Part shown: one piece after another, positions 1 to 8,355 of the stretch
Numbering within the stretch: the stretch's first letter is position 1
Layout: each line of letters begins with the position of its first letter
Notes under the pieces: generated by a model
Told to the model about the DNA's origin: nothing
What the model saw: only the letters and a program-made list of their open reading frames with translations
Database searches by the model: none
Assembly (NCBI RefSeq): GCF_020880995.1
Contig: NZ_JAJISD010000008.1
Span: 233,514 to 297,513 of the forward strand
DNA: 64,000 nt
Source: Reyranella aquatilis
GTDB taxonomy: Bacteria > Pseudomonadota > Alphaproteobacteria > Reyranellales > Reyranellaceae
Direction of reading: 5' to 3'
Position numbers and translations under genes: made by a program

Positions 1-19
1 CTTGATCCTGTTCGGTCAT
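1..19 (-). CDS. possible 5' end of a gene leaving the window
   Basis: An ATG on the minus strand at 19 opens a frame reading M-T-E-Q-D-Q into the window edge. Only six codons are visible and no convincing ribosome binding site precedes it, so this is a weak call based on position and frame only. No function can be given. Confidence 0.2.
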
Positions 20-347
20 CGTTTGTGGCGTTTTGGCGAAGGATGCGCGTCAAGGCCAGCAGAGAATTGGGCATTTAGGCCATCATCGCGCGCGGTCTCT
101 TTACCGTACCCGGAGCCGCAGGGTATAGAGCCTCCTGTCGCCTCACCGACGGAGAAGGGTCTCCGGCGAGGAAATCGGGCGCAAGGAAACCTCGAAGAGG
201 TCCGCCGCACTGCGTGGTAGTCGGCTCGTCGGTTGGAGTCGATCCGGCACGGTCCTTGCGTTGACGATTGTCGTCCGCAGGAGACTTGCGACCGCGATCC
301 CGAGCGAGCGTTCACCACCGGCGGATTGCCGGAGCAATCGTCTCTTC
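20..347. other. intergenic region, no gene recognised
   Basis: About 330 bases before the first clear gene. Short overlapping open frames occur on both strands, as expected at this GC content, but none has a recognisable motif or credible start. GGAG at 331-334 probably serves the gene starting at 348. The region presumably also holds that gene's promoter, which I could not pin down. Confidence 0.4.
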
Positions 348-3140
348 ATGATGCGTCGGGGCTTGGTTCTTATCATTGTCGTCGCAGCCACTCTGGTGGG
401 CTGGCGACTGCTGGATAGCCGCATCTCGGCGGCCGATCTCGAAGGCCCGCTACACGGTGTGACCTACGCACCGTGGGCCAAGGATCAGGACCCCCTCGAG
501 GGCAAGGCGAGTGGCCTCTGGAGCTTCCTGCGCACTGCCGTCAACGAATCCCCCACGCCGCAGATCAAGCCGCGCAAGGAGCAGATGGAACGCGACTTCG
601 CGATGCTCGCCGGCAAGGTCAACTATGTCCGTACCTACCGCACGACCGACGGCGGAGATTCGATGCCGGCGCTGGCGGCAAAGTACGGTCTGAAGCTGGT
701 CCCCGGCGCCTGGATCTACAGCCCCAACGAAGCCAAGCTGCAGTTCGGCCGCGAATCGAGCGAGGTAAATGCCGAAGAAACCGGCGCGCTGATCCGCATG
801 GCCAACCAGAATCCGAGCATCGAGCGCATTCTGGTGGGCAACGAGAACATTCTCCGCTGGGATGGCGAGAAGGACGTCCGCGATCCCAACGCGACCAGTC
901 CGGCCCAGCTCATCCGCGAGATCCGCAACGTCAAGCGCAACGTCAAGGTGCCGGTCAGCACCGCCGAGCCGTGGCACGTCTGGATCAACTATCCGGAGCT
1001 CGCGCGCGAGGTCGACTATCTCGCGGTCCATATCCTGCCGTACTGGGACGAGAAGTCGAGTTCGACGCCGCTCGAGTACGTGAAGGAGAAGATCGGCCTG
1101 CTGCGCAAGCAGTATCCGAACAAGAACATCGTCGTGACCGAGGTCGGCTGGCCGTCGAACGGCGCGGCGCGCCGCAGTCCGGGCAGCGGAGTCGTGAAGT
1201 ACGCCACGCCGGCAGAGCAGGCCAAGAACGTCCGCGACATGGTGGCCTGGTTGCGCTCCCAGAACATCGACACCTTCGTCGTCGAGGCCGTGGACCAGCC
1301 GTGGAAGTCCTACGACCTGGAAGGCAAGGCGGGCGGCTACTGGGGACTGTGGAACGCCGACCGGCAGCAGAAATTCGCCTGGACGGGCTCGATCGAGACC
1401 TTTCCGCAGTGGCTGTCCTGCGCGGCCTGGTCGCTCGCGGCGGCGCTGCCGCTGATGCTGCTCTTCCTGTGGCGCTGGCCGCGGCTCGGCATGGCGGGGC
1501 AGGTGGGCTTCTGTGCCCTCGTGGCGCTCTCCGCGAGCGCGGTGGCCTATGGCGGCTCGGTGGCGGCCGGGACCTACATGCTGACGTCCGAGAAGATCGG
1601 CTGGGGCGTGCTGGCCTTCTTCCTTGTCTCCAGCCTCGGCATGGCGCTGGTGCAGGCGCTTGAGATGGCGGAGACGATCTGGCGCGGCCGCTGGACGCGC
1701 GAGGCGCTGCCTGCCGCCGAGATGATCGCGCGCCAGCCGGCCGATCGTGACTGGCCCAAGGTGTCGCTGCATCTGGCGATCTGCAACGAGCCGCCCGCGA
1801 TGGTCATGCAGACCCTCGATTCGCTGGCCGGGCTCGACTACCCCAACTTCGAAGTCATCGTCATCGACAACAACACCAAGGATCCCGCGGTGTGGCGGCC
1901 GGTGCAGGATTACTGCGCCCAGCTCGGCGAGCGCTTCAAGTTCTTCCACTTCGACGTCATGAAGGGCTTCAAGGCCGGGGCGCTGAACTACGTTCTCAGC
2001 CAGACCGCGCCCGACGCCAAGGTGATCGGCGTCATCGACAGCGACTACATGGTTCGCCCGGACTGGCTGAAGGCGCTCGTGCCGTATTTCGACGACGCCA
2101 AGATCAGCTACGTGCAGGCGCCGCAGGACCACCGTGACTGGCGCGGCGACCGGTTCAAGGAAATGCTGAACTGGGAGTATGCCGGCTTCTTCGATATCGG
2201 CATGTGCCTGCGCAACGAATACGATGCCATCATCCAGCACGGCACGATGACCCTGGTGCGCCGGTCCTGCATGGAGGAGATGGGTGGCTGGGCCACCTGG
2301 TGCATCACCGAGGATACCGAACTCGGGCTCCGCCTGATGGAGAATGGCTACGGCGCCATGTACAGCCGCGAGCGGTTCGGCCATGGCCTGACCCCTGATC
2401 ATTTCTCCGGCTACAAGAAGCAGCGCTTCCGCTGGGCCTACGGCGCCATGCAGATCATGAAGGCGCATGCCGGCAAGATGTTCTTCGGCGATACCAAGCT
2501 GACGTTCTGGCAGAAGTACCATTTCGTGGCAGGCTGGCTGCCCTGGTTCGCCGATGCGCTGAACCTGATCTTCACCTGGGCAGGTCTCGCCTGGGTGGCG
2601 GCCGTCGTCCTGCCGCCGCTGTTCGGCATGAAGCCGGTCGGCCTGCCCCCGGCCGAGTTCATTGCGCCGACCATCGGAATCTTCGTCTTCAAGCTGCTCT
2701 ACTCGTTCGGTCTCTACTTCGACCGCGTGCGCTGTACCTTCCGGCAGAGCATCGGCGCTTCGCTGGCCGGTCTCGCCCTCACCTATACGGTAGGCCGGGC
2801 GGTGATCTACGGCCTGGCGACCAGCCGCCTGCCGTTCATGCGGACGCCGAAGATGGACGAGCGGGCGACGCTCGGAATGGCGCTCGGCATGGCGCGTGGC
2901 GAGGCGATCCTGGCCGTCCTGCTGTGGATATCGGCTGCGGTCCTGTGGTTTGGTAACGGCGTCGTCGACCCCGAGGCGCGGCTGTGGGCGGTGTTCATGA
3001 TCGTGCAGTCGCTGCCCTTCGCGGCTGCGGTGTACGTCTCCATGGTCAACGCGCTGGAGCAGATGCGGCACGCCGAACTGGTGTTCGAGGCGACCGCGCC
3101 GACGGGTACCTCCTCACCAGCCATGCAACCCGCGCAATAG
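348..3140 (+). CDS. GH17-GT2 fusion, beta-glucan synthase-like
   Basis: A 930-residue membrane protein. An N-terminal hydrophobic anchor (about 3-20) is followed by a glycoside hydrolase family 17 domain (about 30-340) with the two expected glutamates: E166 in GNENI and E265 in TEVGWPSNG. After several membrane helices (about 365-460) comes a processive family 2 glycosyltransferase (about 470-700) with D564-S-D566, TED (D656) and QRFRW (692-696), then more helices. This build resembles rhizobial Ndv-type proteins that make beta-1,3 or beta-1,6 glucans, so the likely role is polymerising UDP-glucose at the inner membrane and remodelling the chain in the periplasm. Start ATG 348 is chosen because GGAG lies 13 bases upstream and the anchor then sits at the N terminus; a longer frame begins at 261. 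The glucan linkage is inferred. Confidence 0.85.
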   Translation: MMRRGLVLIIVVAATLVGWRLLDSRISAADLEGPLHGVTYAPWAKDQDPLEGKASGLWSFLRTAVNESPTPQIKPRKEQMERDFAMLAGKVNYVRTYRTTDGGDSMPALAAKYGLKLVPGAWIYSPNEAKLQFGRESSEVNAEETGALIRMANQNPSIERILVGNENILRWDGEKDVRDPNATSPAQLIREIRNVKRNVKVPVSTAEPWHVWINYPELAREVDYLAVHILPYWDEKSSSTPLEYVKEKIGLLRKQYPNKNIVVTEVGWPSNGAARRSPGSGVVKYATPAEQAKNVRDMVAWLRSQNIDTFVVEAVDQPWKSYDLEGKAGGYWGLWNADRQQKFAWTGSIETFPQWLSCAAWSLAAALPLMLLFLWRWPRLGMAGQVGFCALVALSASAVAYGGSVAAGTYMLTSEKIGWGVLAFFLVSSLGMALVQALEMAETIWRGRWTREALPAAEMIARQPADRDWPKVSLHLAICNEPPAMVMQTLDSLAGLDYPNFEVIVIDNNTKDPAVWRPVQDYCAQLGERFKFFHFDVMKGFKAGALNYVLSQTAPDAKVIGVIDSDYMVRPDWLKALVPYFDDAKISYVQAPQDHRDWRGDRFKEMLNWEYAGFFDIGMCLRNEYDAIIQHGTMTLVRRSCMEEMGGWATWCITEDTELGLRLMENGYGAMYSRERFGHGLTPDHFSGYKKQRFRWAYGAMQIMKAHAGKMFFGDTKLTFWQKYHFVAGWLPWFADALNLIFTWAGLAWVAAVVLPPLFGMKPVGLPPAEFIAPTIGIFVFKLLYSFGLYFDRVRCTFRQSIGASLAGLALTYTVGRAVIYGLATSRLPFMRTPKMDERATLGMALGMARGEAILAVLLWISAAVLWFGNGVVDPEARLWAVFMIVQSLPFAAAVYVSMVNALEQMRHAELVFEATAPTGTSSPAMQPAQ

Positions 3141-3193
3141 GGAGGGGCCGCTTTTCCCTGTCGAGTTGGGAGAGCGTCTGTTAGCGTTTGCAC

Positions 3194-3814
3194 ATGCCCC
3201 CGATCGAGTCACGAACCGGCCTCGACTCGCGCGCCGGGACAGCCCTTTTCCTGAAGCGCTGGCTGCGCAATCCCTTCTCGATGGGCGCGGTCGTGCCGAG
3301 CGGACGCCTGCTGGCCCAGGCGATGGCGCGCGCGACCTTCGCGGCCATGCGCGGGCGCGACGGCCACGTGATCGAGTTGGGTGCCGGCACGGGTGAGGTC
3401 ACGAAGGCGCTGCTGGCCGCGGGTATCCCGGCCCACCGGCTGGCGCTGGTCGAGCGCGAGCCGGAGCTTGCGGCTTTCCTGCGCTCGCATTTCGACGGTC
3501 CCCGCATCGTCGAAGGCGATGCCGCCCGCCTGCAGGCCCTGCTGCAGGAGCAGGGGGTCGCCTCCGTGTCCGCCGTCGTATCGAGCCTGCCCCTCCTGTC
3601 GTTGCCGGCCGAGGTCGTCCGCGGCATCGTGCATGGGGTGTTCGAGGCGCTGCCCTGCGGGGGAGCGCTGGTGCAGTTCACCTATGGACCCACGCAGCCG
3701 GTGCCACGCGCCCTGTCACAGGAACTGGGCCTGGTCGGGACCCGCGGGCCGCGCATCTGGCGCAACGTGCCGCCGGCCGTGGTGTGGACCTTCCGCAAAC
3801 CCGCCGGCGCGTGA
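3194..3814 (+). CDS. PmtA-like SAM-dependent methyltransferase
   Basis: A class I methyltransferase of about 206 residues. Motif I reads VIELGAGTGE, followed by an acidic binding residue in LVEREPEL. The N-terminal FLKRWLRNPFSMGAVVPSG is typical of phospholipid N-methyltransferase (PmtA)-like proteins, which make phosphatidylcholine from phosphatidylethanolamine or modify other lipids. ATG 3194 is preferred, but TTG at 3188 is better spaced from GGGAGAG (3168-3174). The 3' end overlaps the NUDIX gene by 4 bases (GTGA), implying translational coupling. The substrate is unproven; the sequence only shows the family. Confidence 0.75.
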   Translation: MPPIESRTGLDSRAGTALFLKRWLRNPFSMGAVVPSGRLLAQAMARATFAAMRGRDGHVIELGAGTGEVTKALLAAGIPAHRLALVEREPELAAFLRSHFDGPRIVEGDAARLQALLQEQGVASVSAVVSSLPLLSLPAEVVRGIVHGVFEALPCGGALVQFTYGPTQPVPRALSQELGLVGTRGPRIWRNVPPAVVWTFRKPAGA

Positions 3815-4440
3815 AGTCCGTTCCGCTCGATCAGGCGTTGCGCGCCGAGGTCGCGGCCCGTCTCGGCCGCTTCGATTTGCGCCGCCAGGCCGATCCAGGA
3901 ACCCTGAAGCGCGCGGCGGTGGCCATCGTCATCGCCGAAGCGGACGAGCCGGGCGAGGCCGCCTTCCTGCTGACCAAGCGGACGCCGAAACTGCGGGCCC
4001 ATGGCGGCCAGTGGGCGCTGCCTGGCGGCCGCGTCGATCCCGGTGAAACGATCGAGCAGACGGCGCTTCGCGAGCTGCACGAGGAGCTGGGCGTGCTCGC
4101 CTCCACCGACGACATCCTGGGCACGCTCGACGACTACCCCACGCGGTCGGGCTATCTGATCGCGCCTGTGGTCGTATGGGCGCCGGGCGTCACCCTGACC
4201 CCCAATCCCGCGGAGGTCGCGGGCGCCTACCGCATCGCCTGCAACGAACTGTTTCGCGACGGCTCGCCAGAGATCGTGGCGATCGAGGAATCCGATCGGC
4301 CGATCATCCGGCTGCCGCTGCCAGTCGCCACGGTGAATGCGCCGACGGCAGCGCTCCTGTTCCAGTTTCGCGAGGTCGCCTTGGCCGGCCGCGACACGCG
4401 CGTCGACCACTATGAGCAGCCGGTCTTCGCCTGGCGCTAG
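3811..4440 (+). CDS. NUDIX hydrolase, CoA pyrophosphatase-like
   Basis: A 209-residue protein with a complete NUDIX box at about 72-95 (GGRVDPGET, then RELHEELGV), which binds the divalent metal and cleaves nucleoside diphosphate-X substrates. The segment before the box (LTKRTPKLRAHGGQWALPG) and the size fit the CoA/acyl-CoA pyrophosphatase branch (NudL/YeaB-like). The GTG start at 3811 overlaps the TGA of the methyltransferase gene, so the two are probably one transcript. Its stop overlaps the convergent MaoC gene by 4 bases. Family is certain; the CoA substrate is inferred. Confidence 0.85.
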   Translation: MKSVPLDQALRAEVAARLGRFDLRRQADPGTLKRAAVAIVIAEADEPGEAAFLLTKRTPKLRAHGGQWALPGGRVDPGETIEQTALRELHEELGVLASTDDILGTLDDYPTRSGYLIAPVVVWAPGVTLTPNPAEVAGAYRIACNELFRDGSPEIVAIEESDRPIIRLPLPVATVNAPTAALLFQFREVALAGRDTRVDHYEQPVFAWR

Positions 4441-4898
4441 GCCTGGAGGGTGGCGGTACGCCGTTTCAGGAATACCGAAGTTTCCTGCTCCATCACAGCC
4501 TCTCCGCGCTGGTTGACCGTCACCTGACGGATCCGGACGATCCCGCGGTCGGGGCGCGAGGTCGAGGCGCGCAGCTCGACGAGGTCGGTGACGACGTGCA
4601 GCGTGTCCCCGGGGCGAACGGGGCGGGCGAACTGGACTTCGCCGATGCCGGGCGAGCCCAGGCAACAGGCGCGGAAGACGCCGAGATCGAGCCACAGGCG
4701 CAAGGTCACGCTCATCGTGTGGAGGCCCGAGGCGATCAGGCCACCGAAGGTCCACTTGGCGGAGAACTCGGCGTCGATATGGAATGGCTGCGGATCCCAC
4801 TGTCGGGCGAAGTCGACGATGGCAGCCTCTGTCAGTGTCATGCCGCCGCTCACGAAGCGTTCGCCAACCTTGAAGTCCTCGTAGAATCGATCCGTCAA
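4437..4898 (-). CDS. MaoC-like hot-dog dehydratase
   Basis: A 153-residue single hot-dog protein. FYEDFKVGERF at the N terminus, FARQWDPQPFHID (hydratase-type Asp and His) and FGGLIASGLHT are classic for MaoC-like (R)-specific enoyl-CoA hydratases. It probably hydrates an enoyl-CoA in the cytoplasm. The start is a TTG at 4898 overlapping the TGA of the upstream GNAT gene (TTGA), since no ATG or GTG exists between that stop and the conserved N terminus; this implies coupled translation. The gene overlaps the convergent NUDIX gene by 4 bases. The substrate is unknown. Confidence 0.85.
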   Translation of the reverse strand: MTDRFYEDFKVGERFVSGGMTLTEAAIVDFARQWDPQPFHIDAEFSAKWTFGGLIASGLHTMSVTLRLWLDLGVFRACCLGSPGIGEVQFARPVRPGDTLHVVTDLVELRASTSRPDRGIVRIRQVTVNQRGEAVMEQETSVFLKRRTATLQA

Positions 4899-5398
4899 AG
4901 GACGAGCTCCATGTAAACGGTGCCTGGCACCGGGCTGGGGTAGTAGGGGGTGATCTCGGTGAAGCCCATCGTTCGATAGAGCTTGATGGCGGCCTCCATT
5001 TTCGGGCCGATTGTGTCCAGCCTGAGACGTCGATGTCCGCTGGCCCGGGCCACCTCGACGATGCGGTGGGCGAGGGTGCGCCCGATGGATGAGCCGTCGT
5101 CCATGCGCTGCGTGCGGAAGCTCGGACTGACATAGAGTCGCTTCATTTCGCCGATTCCGGGTTCGAGCTGGCGCAGCGCCACGGTGCCGGCGGCCTCGCC
5201 ATCGACCCGCGCCAGCAACAGGGCACCGCCGGGCGGTGCATACTTGGCCGCGAGATCGGCCAGTTCGGCCTCGAAGCCCTGGTAGTCGAGCGAGAATCCG
5301 AGCGTGCCTGCATACTCGCGGACCAGCCCGGCGATCGCCTCGAAGTCGGCGGCATTTCGTGCGGGACCGATCTCTATCTTGCCTGTCATGGCGGCCAT
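4895..5398 (-). CDS. GNAT family N-acetyltransferase
   Basis: A 167-residue acetyltransferase. The acetyl-CoA loop region includes MKRLYVSPSFRTQ and SIGRTLAHRIVEVA (motif A, degenerate Q/RxxGxG/A); the C terminus has AAIKLYRTMGFTEI, the usual motif B helix. YMELVL ends the protein. The acceptor is unknown. First gene of a two-gene unit with the MaoC-like gene (overlapping TTGA). The start could be ATG 5398 or ATG 5389 (MTGKIEI); neither has a strong binding site. Confidence 0.8.
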   Translation of the reverse strand: MAAMTGKIEIGPARNAADFEAIAGLVREYAGTLGFSLDYQGFEAELADLAAKYAPPGGALLLARVDGEAAGTVALRQLEPGIGEMKRLYVSPSFRTQRMDDGSSIGRTLAHRIVEVARASGHRRLRLDTIGPKMEAAIKLYRTMGFTEITPYYPSPVPGTVYMELVL

Positions 5399-5450
5399 TT
5401 TCCGAAGCCTGTGCTAACCTGTCACCCGAAACGAACCGGGAGGTCCAGAA

Positions 5451-6434
5451 ATGAATCCGACGCGTCGCCAGGCTCTGGCGCTCGCCGGTGCGGCCGGTGC
5501 TGCGCTCGCCGCGCCCGCCATCGCGCAATCGCCGTGGCCCAACAAGCCGGTGCGCTTCGTCGTGCCGTTCCCGCCGGGGCAGGCCGCCGACATCTTCGCG
5601 CGCCTGATGGCCGAGAAGCTCGGCGAGATGTGGAAACAGCAGGTCATCGTCGAGAACAAGGGCGGCGGCAGCGGCATTCCGGCGACCGAGTTCGGCAAGG
5701 CGGCGGCACCCGACGGCTACACTCTGATGGTGGTCTCAAGCGGCACGTTCGGGGTCAATCCGAGCCTCTATCCCGATCTGCCGTACAAGCCCCTCACGGA
5801 TTTCCTGCCGATCTCCAACATCTTCCTGGTGCCGCTGGTGATTGTGGCGCACCCGAGCCTGCCAGTGAACACGCTGGCCGAACTGATCGCGCTTGCGAAG
5901 AAGGAGCCGGGCCAGCTCTCCTACGCCTCGGCCGGGCCGGGAACGTCGCAGCATCTCAGCATGGAGCTGTTCAAGCTGAAAGCCGGCGTCGACATCGTGC
6001 ACATTCCCTACAAGGGCAGCGGCCCGGCGATGGCGGACCTGCTCGGTGGCCATGTCAAACTGATGATGGACAGCACGGCGTCGGCTCTGAATCACATCAA
6101 GGACGGGCGCATCAAGGCGCTGGCGGTGACGACGGCGCGGCCCGCACCGGCGCCGCTCGACAAGATTCCGCTGATAGCGGCCACCCTTCCCGGTTTCAAT
6201 GCCGCCGGCTGGTCGGGGCTCGCGGCGCCGGCCCGCACGCCGCTGGAGATCGTGGCCAAGGTCAGCAAGGACATGCAGACGCTGCTGAACGACGAGGCGG
6301 TGATCAAGCAGATCGAGCAGCGCGCCGCCCTGCCGGCGCCCGGCACGCCCATCCAGTTCGCCGAGTTCATCAAGAACGAGATCGACACCTGGGGCGCCGT
6401 CGTCCGGGCCACGGGGACCAAGCCCGGAACCTGA
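5451..6434 (+). CDS. Bug/TctC-family periplasmic solute receptor
   Basis: A 327-residue extracytoplasmic binding protein of the tripartite tricarboxylate transporter family. An N-terminal twin-arginine signal (RRQALALAGAAGA, cleavage near AIAQS) precedes the mature WPNKPVRFVVPFPPGQAADI, whose loop contacts carboxylate ligands in this family. A GGGAGG box lies 8-10 bases before ATG 5451. No TctA/TctB membrane partner lies nearby, so it is an orphan receptor that must dock to a distant permease or act as a sensor. GST follows 7 bases downstream. The ligand is unknown, probably an organic acid. Confidence 0.9.
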   Translation: MNPTRRQALALAGAAGAALAAPAIAQSPWPNKPVRFVVPFPPGQAADIFARLMAEKLGEMWKQQVIVENKGGGSGIPATEFGKAAAPDGYTLMVVSSGTFGVNPSLYPDLPYKPLTDFLPISNIFLVPLVIVAHPSLPVNTLAELIALAKKEPGQLSYASAGPGTSQHLSMELFKLKAGVDIVHIPYKGSGPAMADLLGGHVKLMMDSTASALNHIKDGRIKALAVTTARPAPAPLDKIPLIAATLPGFNAAGWSGLAAPARTPLEIVAKVSKDMQTLLNDEAVIKQIEQRAALPAPGTPIQFAEFIKNEIDTWGAVVRATGTKPGT

Positions 6435-6441
6435 GGGCGGC

Positions 6442-7053
6442 ATGAAGCTCTATAGCCTGAAGAACGGCGTCAATCCGCGTCGCGTCCGCATCTTTCTTGC
6501 CGAGAAGAAGGTGACGGTTCCGATCGAGGAGTTCGACATGGAGAGCGCGGGCCACAAGCAGGCCACGTTCCTTGCCAAGAATCCGCTCGGCACGTTGCCC
6601 GTTCTCGAGTTGGACGACGGCACGCTGATCTCGGAGTCGGTCGCGATTTGCCGCTACTTCGAGGAGATGATCCCGGAGCCACCGCTGTTCGGCCGCTCCT
6701 CTCTCGAGCGTGCCCGGGTCGAGATGTGGAATAGACGCATGGAGCTCGAGTTGCTGCTGCCGACCATCGACGTCTTCGTACATACCAACCCGTTCTGGAC
6801 CGGCCGGCGAACGCAGGTCGCGGCGTGGGGCGAGCAGCGCCACAAGTTGCTGGTCGAGCGCATGCGCTGGCTCGACAGCGAATTGAAGGGCCGCGCGTTC
6901 ATCGGAATCGACCACTACAACATCGCCGACATCACTGCGCAGGTGGCGATCCTGACGGCGCGCGGTGCGCTGAAGCTCGCGATCCCCGAGGATCACGCCA
7001 ACCTGACGCGCTGGTGGAACGCCGTCTCGGCGCGGCCGACCTCGCGCGCCTGA
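6442..7053 (+). CDS. glutathione S-transferase family protein
   Basis: A 203-residue GST with a thioredoxin-like N-terminal half (about 1-80: MKLYSLKNGVNPRRVRIFLAEK, cis-Pro loop GTLPVL, glutathione-binding ESVAICRYFEE) and an all-helical C-terminal half (about 90-200). It would conjugate glutathione to electrophiles or act as a reductase. It starts 7 bases after the Bug receptor gene and is probably cotranscribed. It converges on the YeiH-like gene with a 4-base gap. The substrate is unknown. Confidence 0.85.
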   Translation: MKLYSLKNGVNPRRVRIFLAEKKVTVPIEEFDMESAGHKQATFLAKNPLGTLPVLELDDGTLISESVAICRYFEEMIPEPPLFGRSSLERARVEMWNRRMELELLLPTIDVFVHTNPFWTGRRTQVAAWGEQRHKLLVERMRWLDSELKGRAFIGIDHYNIADITAQVAILTARGALKLAIPEDHANLTRWWNAVSARPTSRA

Positions 7054-7057
7054 AGCC

Positions 7058-8116
7058 TCAGATGCCGAAGGCGCGCAGGCCGTAGATCAGGCCGACCACC
7101 AGAAGGCCGACGAAGATCGTCTCGGTGATCAGCAGCATCACCGGGGCCATGCCGATGCGTACGAGGGCCACCAGCGAGGTCTTCATGCCAAGTGCCGCGA
7201 TGGCGGTGATGATCAGGAACGCCGAGATCTGGCCGACAGCATCGCGCACGACGGCGGGGATGAGGCCCAGTGAGTTGAGCGCGGCGAGCGCGAGGAAGCC
7301 GAACAGGAAGACCGGCGGCGTCGGCCGCGCGGTCGCCTGCGGGCCGCCGCCGCGGGCCACCCACCAGGCGATGCCGGCTATGGCCGGCAGCAAGGCCGCC
7401 ACGCGCAGCAGCTTGGTGATGATGGCGTCGCTGAGCACCTGCGGCCCCATCGTCTGGCCCGCGCCGGCGACCTGCGCCACGTCGTGGATCGCCCCGCCCA
7501 GAAACACGCCCATCTCGAACAGAGAGAAGCCCAATACCTCGCGCAGGGTGGGATAGATCACCATCACCACGGTGCTGAGGAAGTTGATACCCATCACGGT
7601 GAAGGCGAGGTCACGATCCGAGTTCTCGTGCTTGGGCAGCACCGCCGAGGCGGCCATCGCCGCGGCCGCCCCGCACACGCCGGTGGAGCAGCCAGTGAGC
7701 AGACCGAAATTCTGACTGAGCCCGAAAAAGCGGGAGAGCCAGGCCCCGAAGGCGATGGTGCAGCCGACGGCCGATACTGCGACCAAGATGGGAAGGGCGC
7801 CACCTTCGACGAGCTGGCCGAGTGTCAAGCGGGCCCCCAGCAAGGCGACGCCGACGCGCAGAAGGGTGCGGCCGGCAAACTCAAGTCCGGGCTTCAGCGT
7901 CGGCTTCACCGACAGGGGCTGTAGCGCCATTCCGATGACGAGGGTGAGGATCAGGGGCGGGATCCACACGGCACCGAAGCGCAGCAGGCTGTGAGTGTCT
8001 GCATAGTATGCCACGGCAGCAATGGCGGCACACAGCGCGATCCCGGGTGCCGACCGGCGGAGATTGTCGGGCGCCCAGAGACGGGCAAGGTCGCCGGCGA
8101 CGGCGCTGCTACGCAT
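7058..8116 (-). CDS. YeiH-type putative sulfate/anion exporter (UPF0324)
   Basis: A 352-residue integral membrane protein with about ten hydrophobic segments. The conserved stretches GVALLGARLTLGQL, LLTGCSTGVCGAAAAMA and GGAIHDVAQVAGAG identify the YeiH/YadS family, annotated as putative sulfate exporters; transport activity is poorly established. Its ATG at 8116 lies inside the biotinyl-domain gene, overlapping its end by 8 bases, so it is translationally coupled as the last gene of a three-gene minus-strand operon. Confidence 0.85.
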   Translation of the reverse strand: MRSSAVAGDLARLWAPDNLRRSAPGIALCAAIAAVAYYADTHSLLRFGAVWIPPLILTLVIGMALQPLSVKPTLKPGLEFAGRTLLRVGVALLGARLTLGQLVEGGALPILVAVSAVGCTIAFGAWLSRFFGLSQNFGLLTGCSTGVCGAAAAMAASAVLPKHENSDRDLAFTVMGINFLSTVVMVIYPTLREVLGFSLFEMGVFLGGAIHDVAQVAGAGQTMGPQVLSDAIITKLLRVAALLPAIAGIAWWVARGGGPQATARPTPPVFLFGFLALAALNSLGLIPAVVRDAVGQISAFLIITAIAALGMKTSLVALVRIGMAPVMLLITETIFVGLLVVGLIYGLRAFGI

Positions 8117-8330
8117 CGATCACGGCCACCAGCTGGCCTTCGCCGATCGCTTCGCCTTCGCTGACCTTGATCTCCCTGATGACGCCGGCCTTGGGCGACA
8201 GGACGGGGATTTCCATCTTCATCGACTCGAGGATCATGATCTCGCCGTCGGCCTCGATGCGATCACCCGGCTTGGATTGGATCTTCCAGACATTGCCGGC
8301 GATTTCCGACTTCACATTGACGACGGCCAT
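8109..8330 (-). CDS. stand-alone biotinyl/lipoyl carrier domain
   Basis: A 73-residue protein that is entirely one biotinyl/lipoyl barrel. The attachment lysine is K38 in ESMKMEIP, the standard biotin-type motif, with the barrel-closing glycines G12, G29 and G48. It would carry a carboxyl group (if biotinylated by BirA) between partner domains, yet no biotin carboxylase or carboxyltransferase is adjacent. It lies between an internally duplicated protein of unknown function (25 bases upstream) and a YeiH-type exporter (8-base overlap). Start ATG 8330 gives exactly the domain; longer upstream extensions in this frame look non-coding. Confidence 0.85.
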   Translation of the reverse strand: MAVVNVKSEIAGNVWKIQSKPGDRIEADGEIMILESMKMEIPVLSPKAGVIREIKVSEGEAIGEGQLVAVIDA

Positions 8331-8355
8331 GTCCGAGACGTCCCCCCGTTCACTG

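Noticed and set aside
450..3071. Long minus-strand open frame opposite the GH17-GT2 gene
   Set aside because: Shadow frame; the plus strand has catalytic motifs of two enzyme families.
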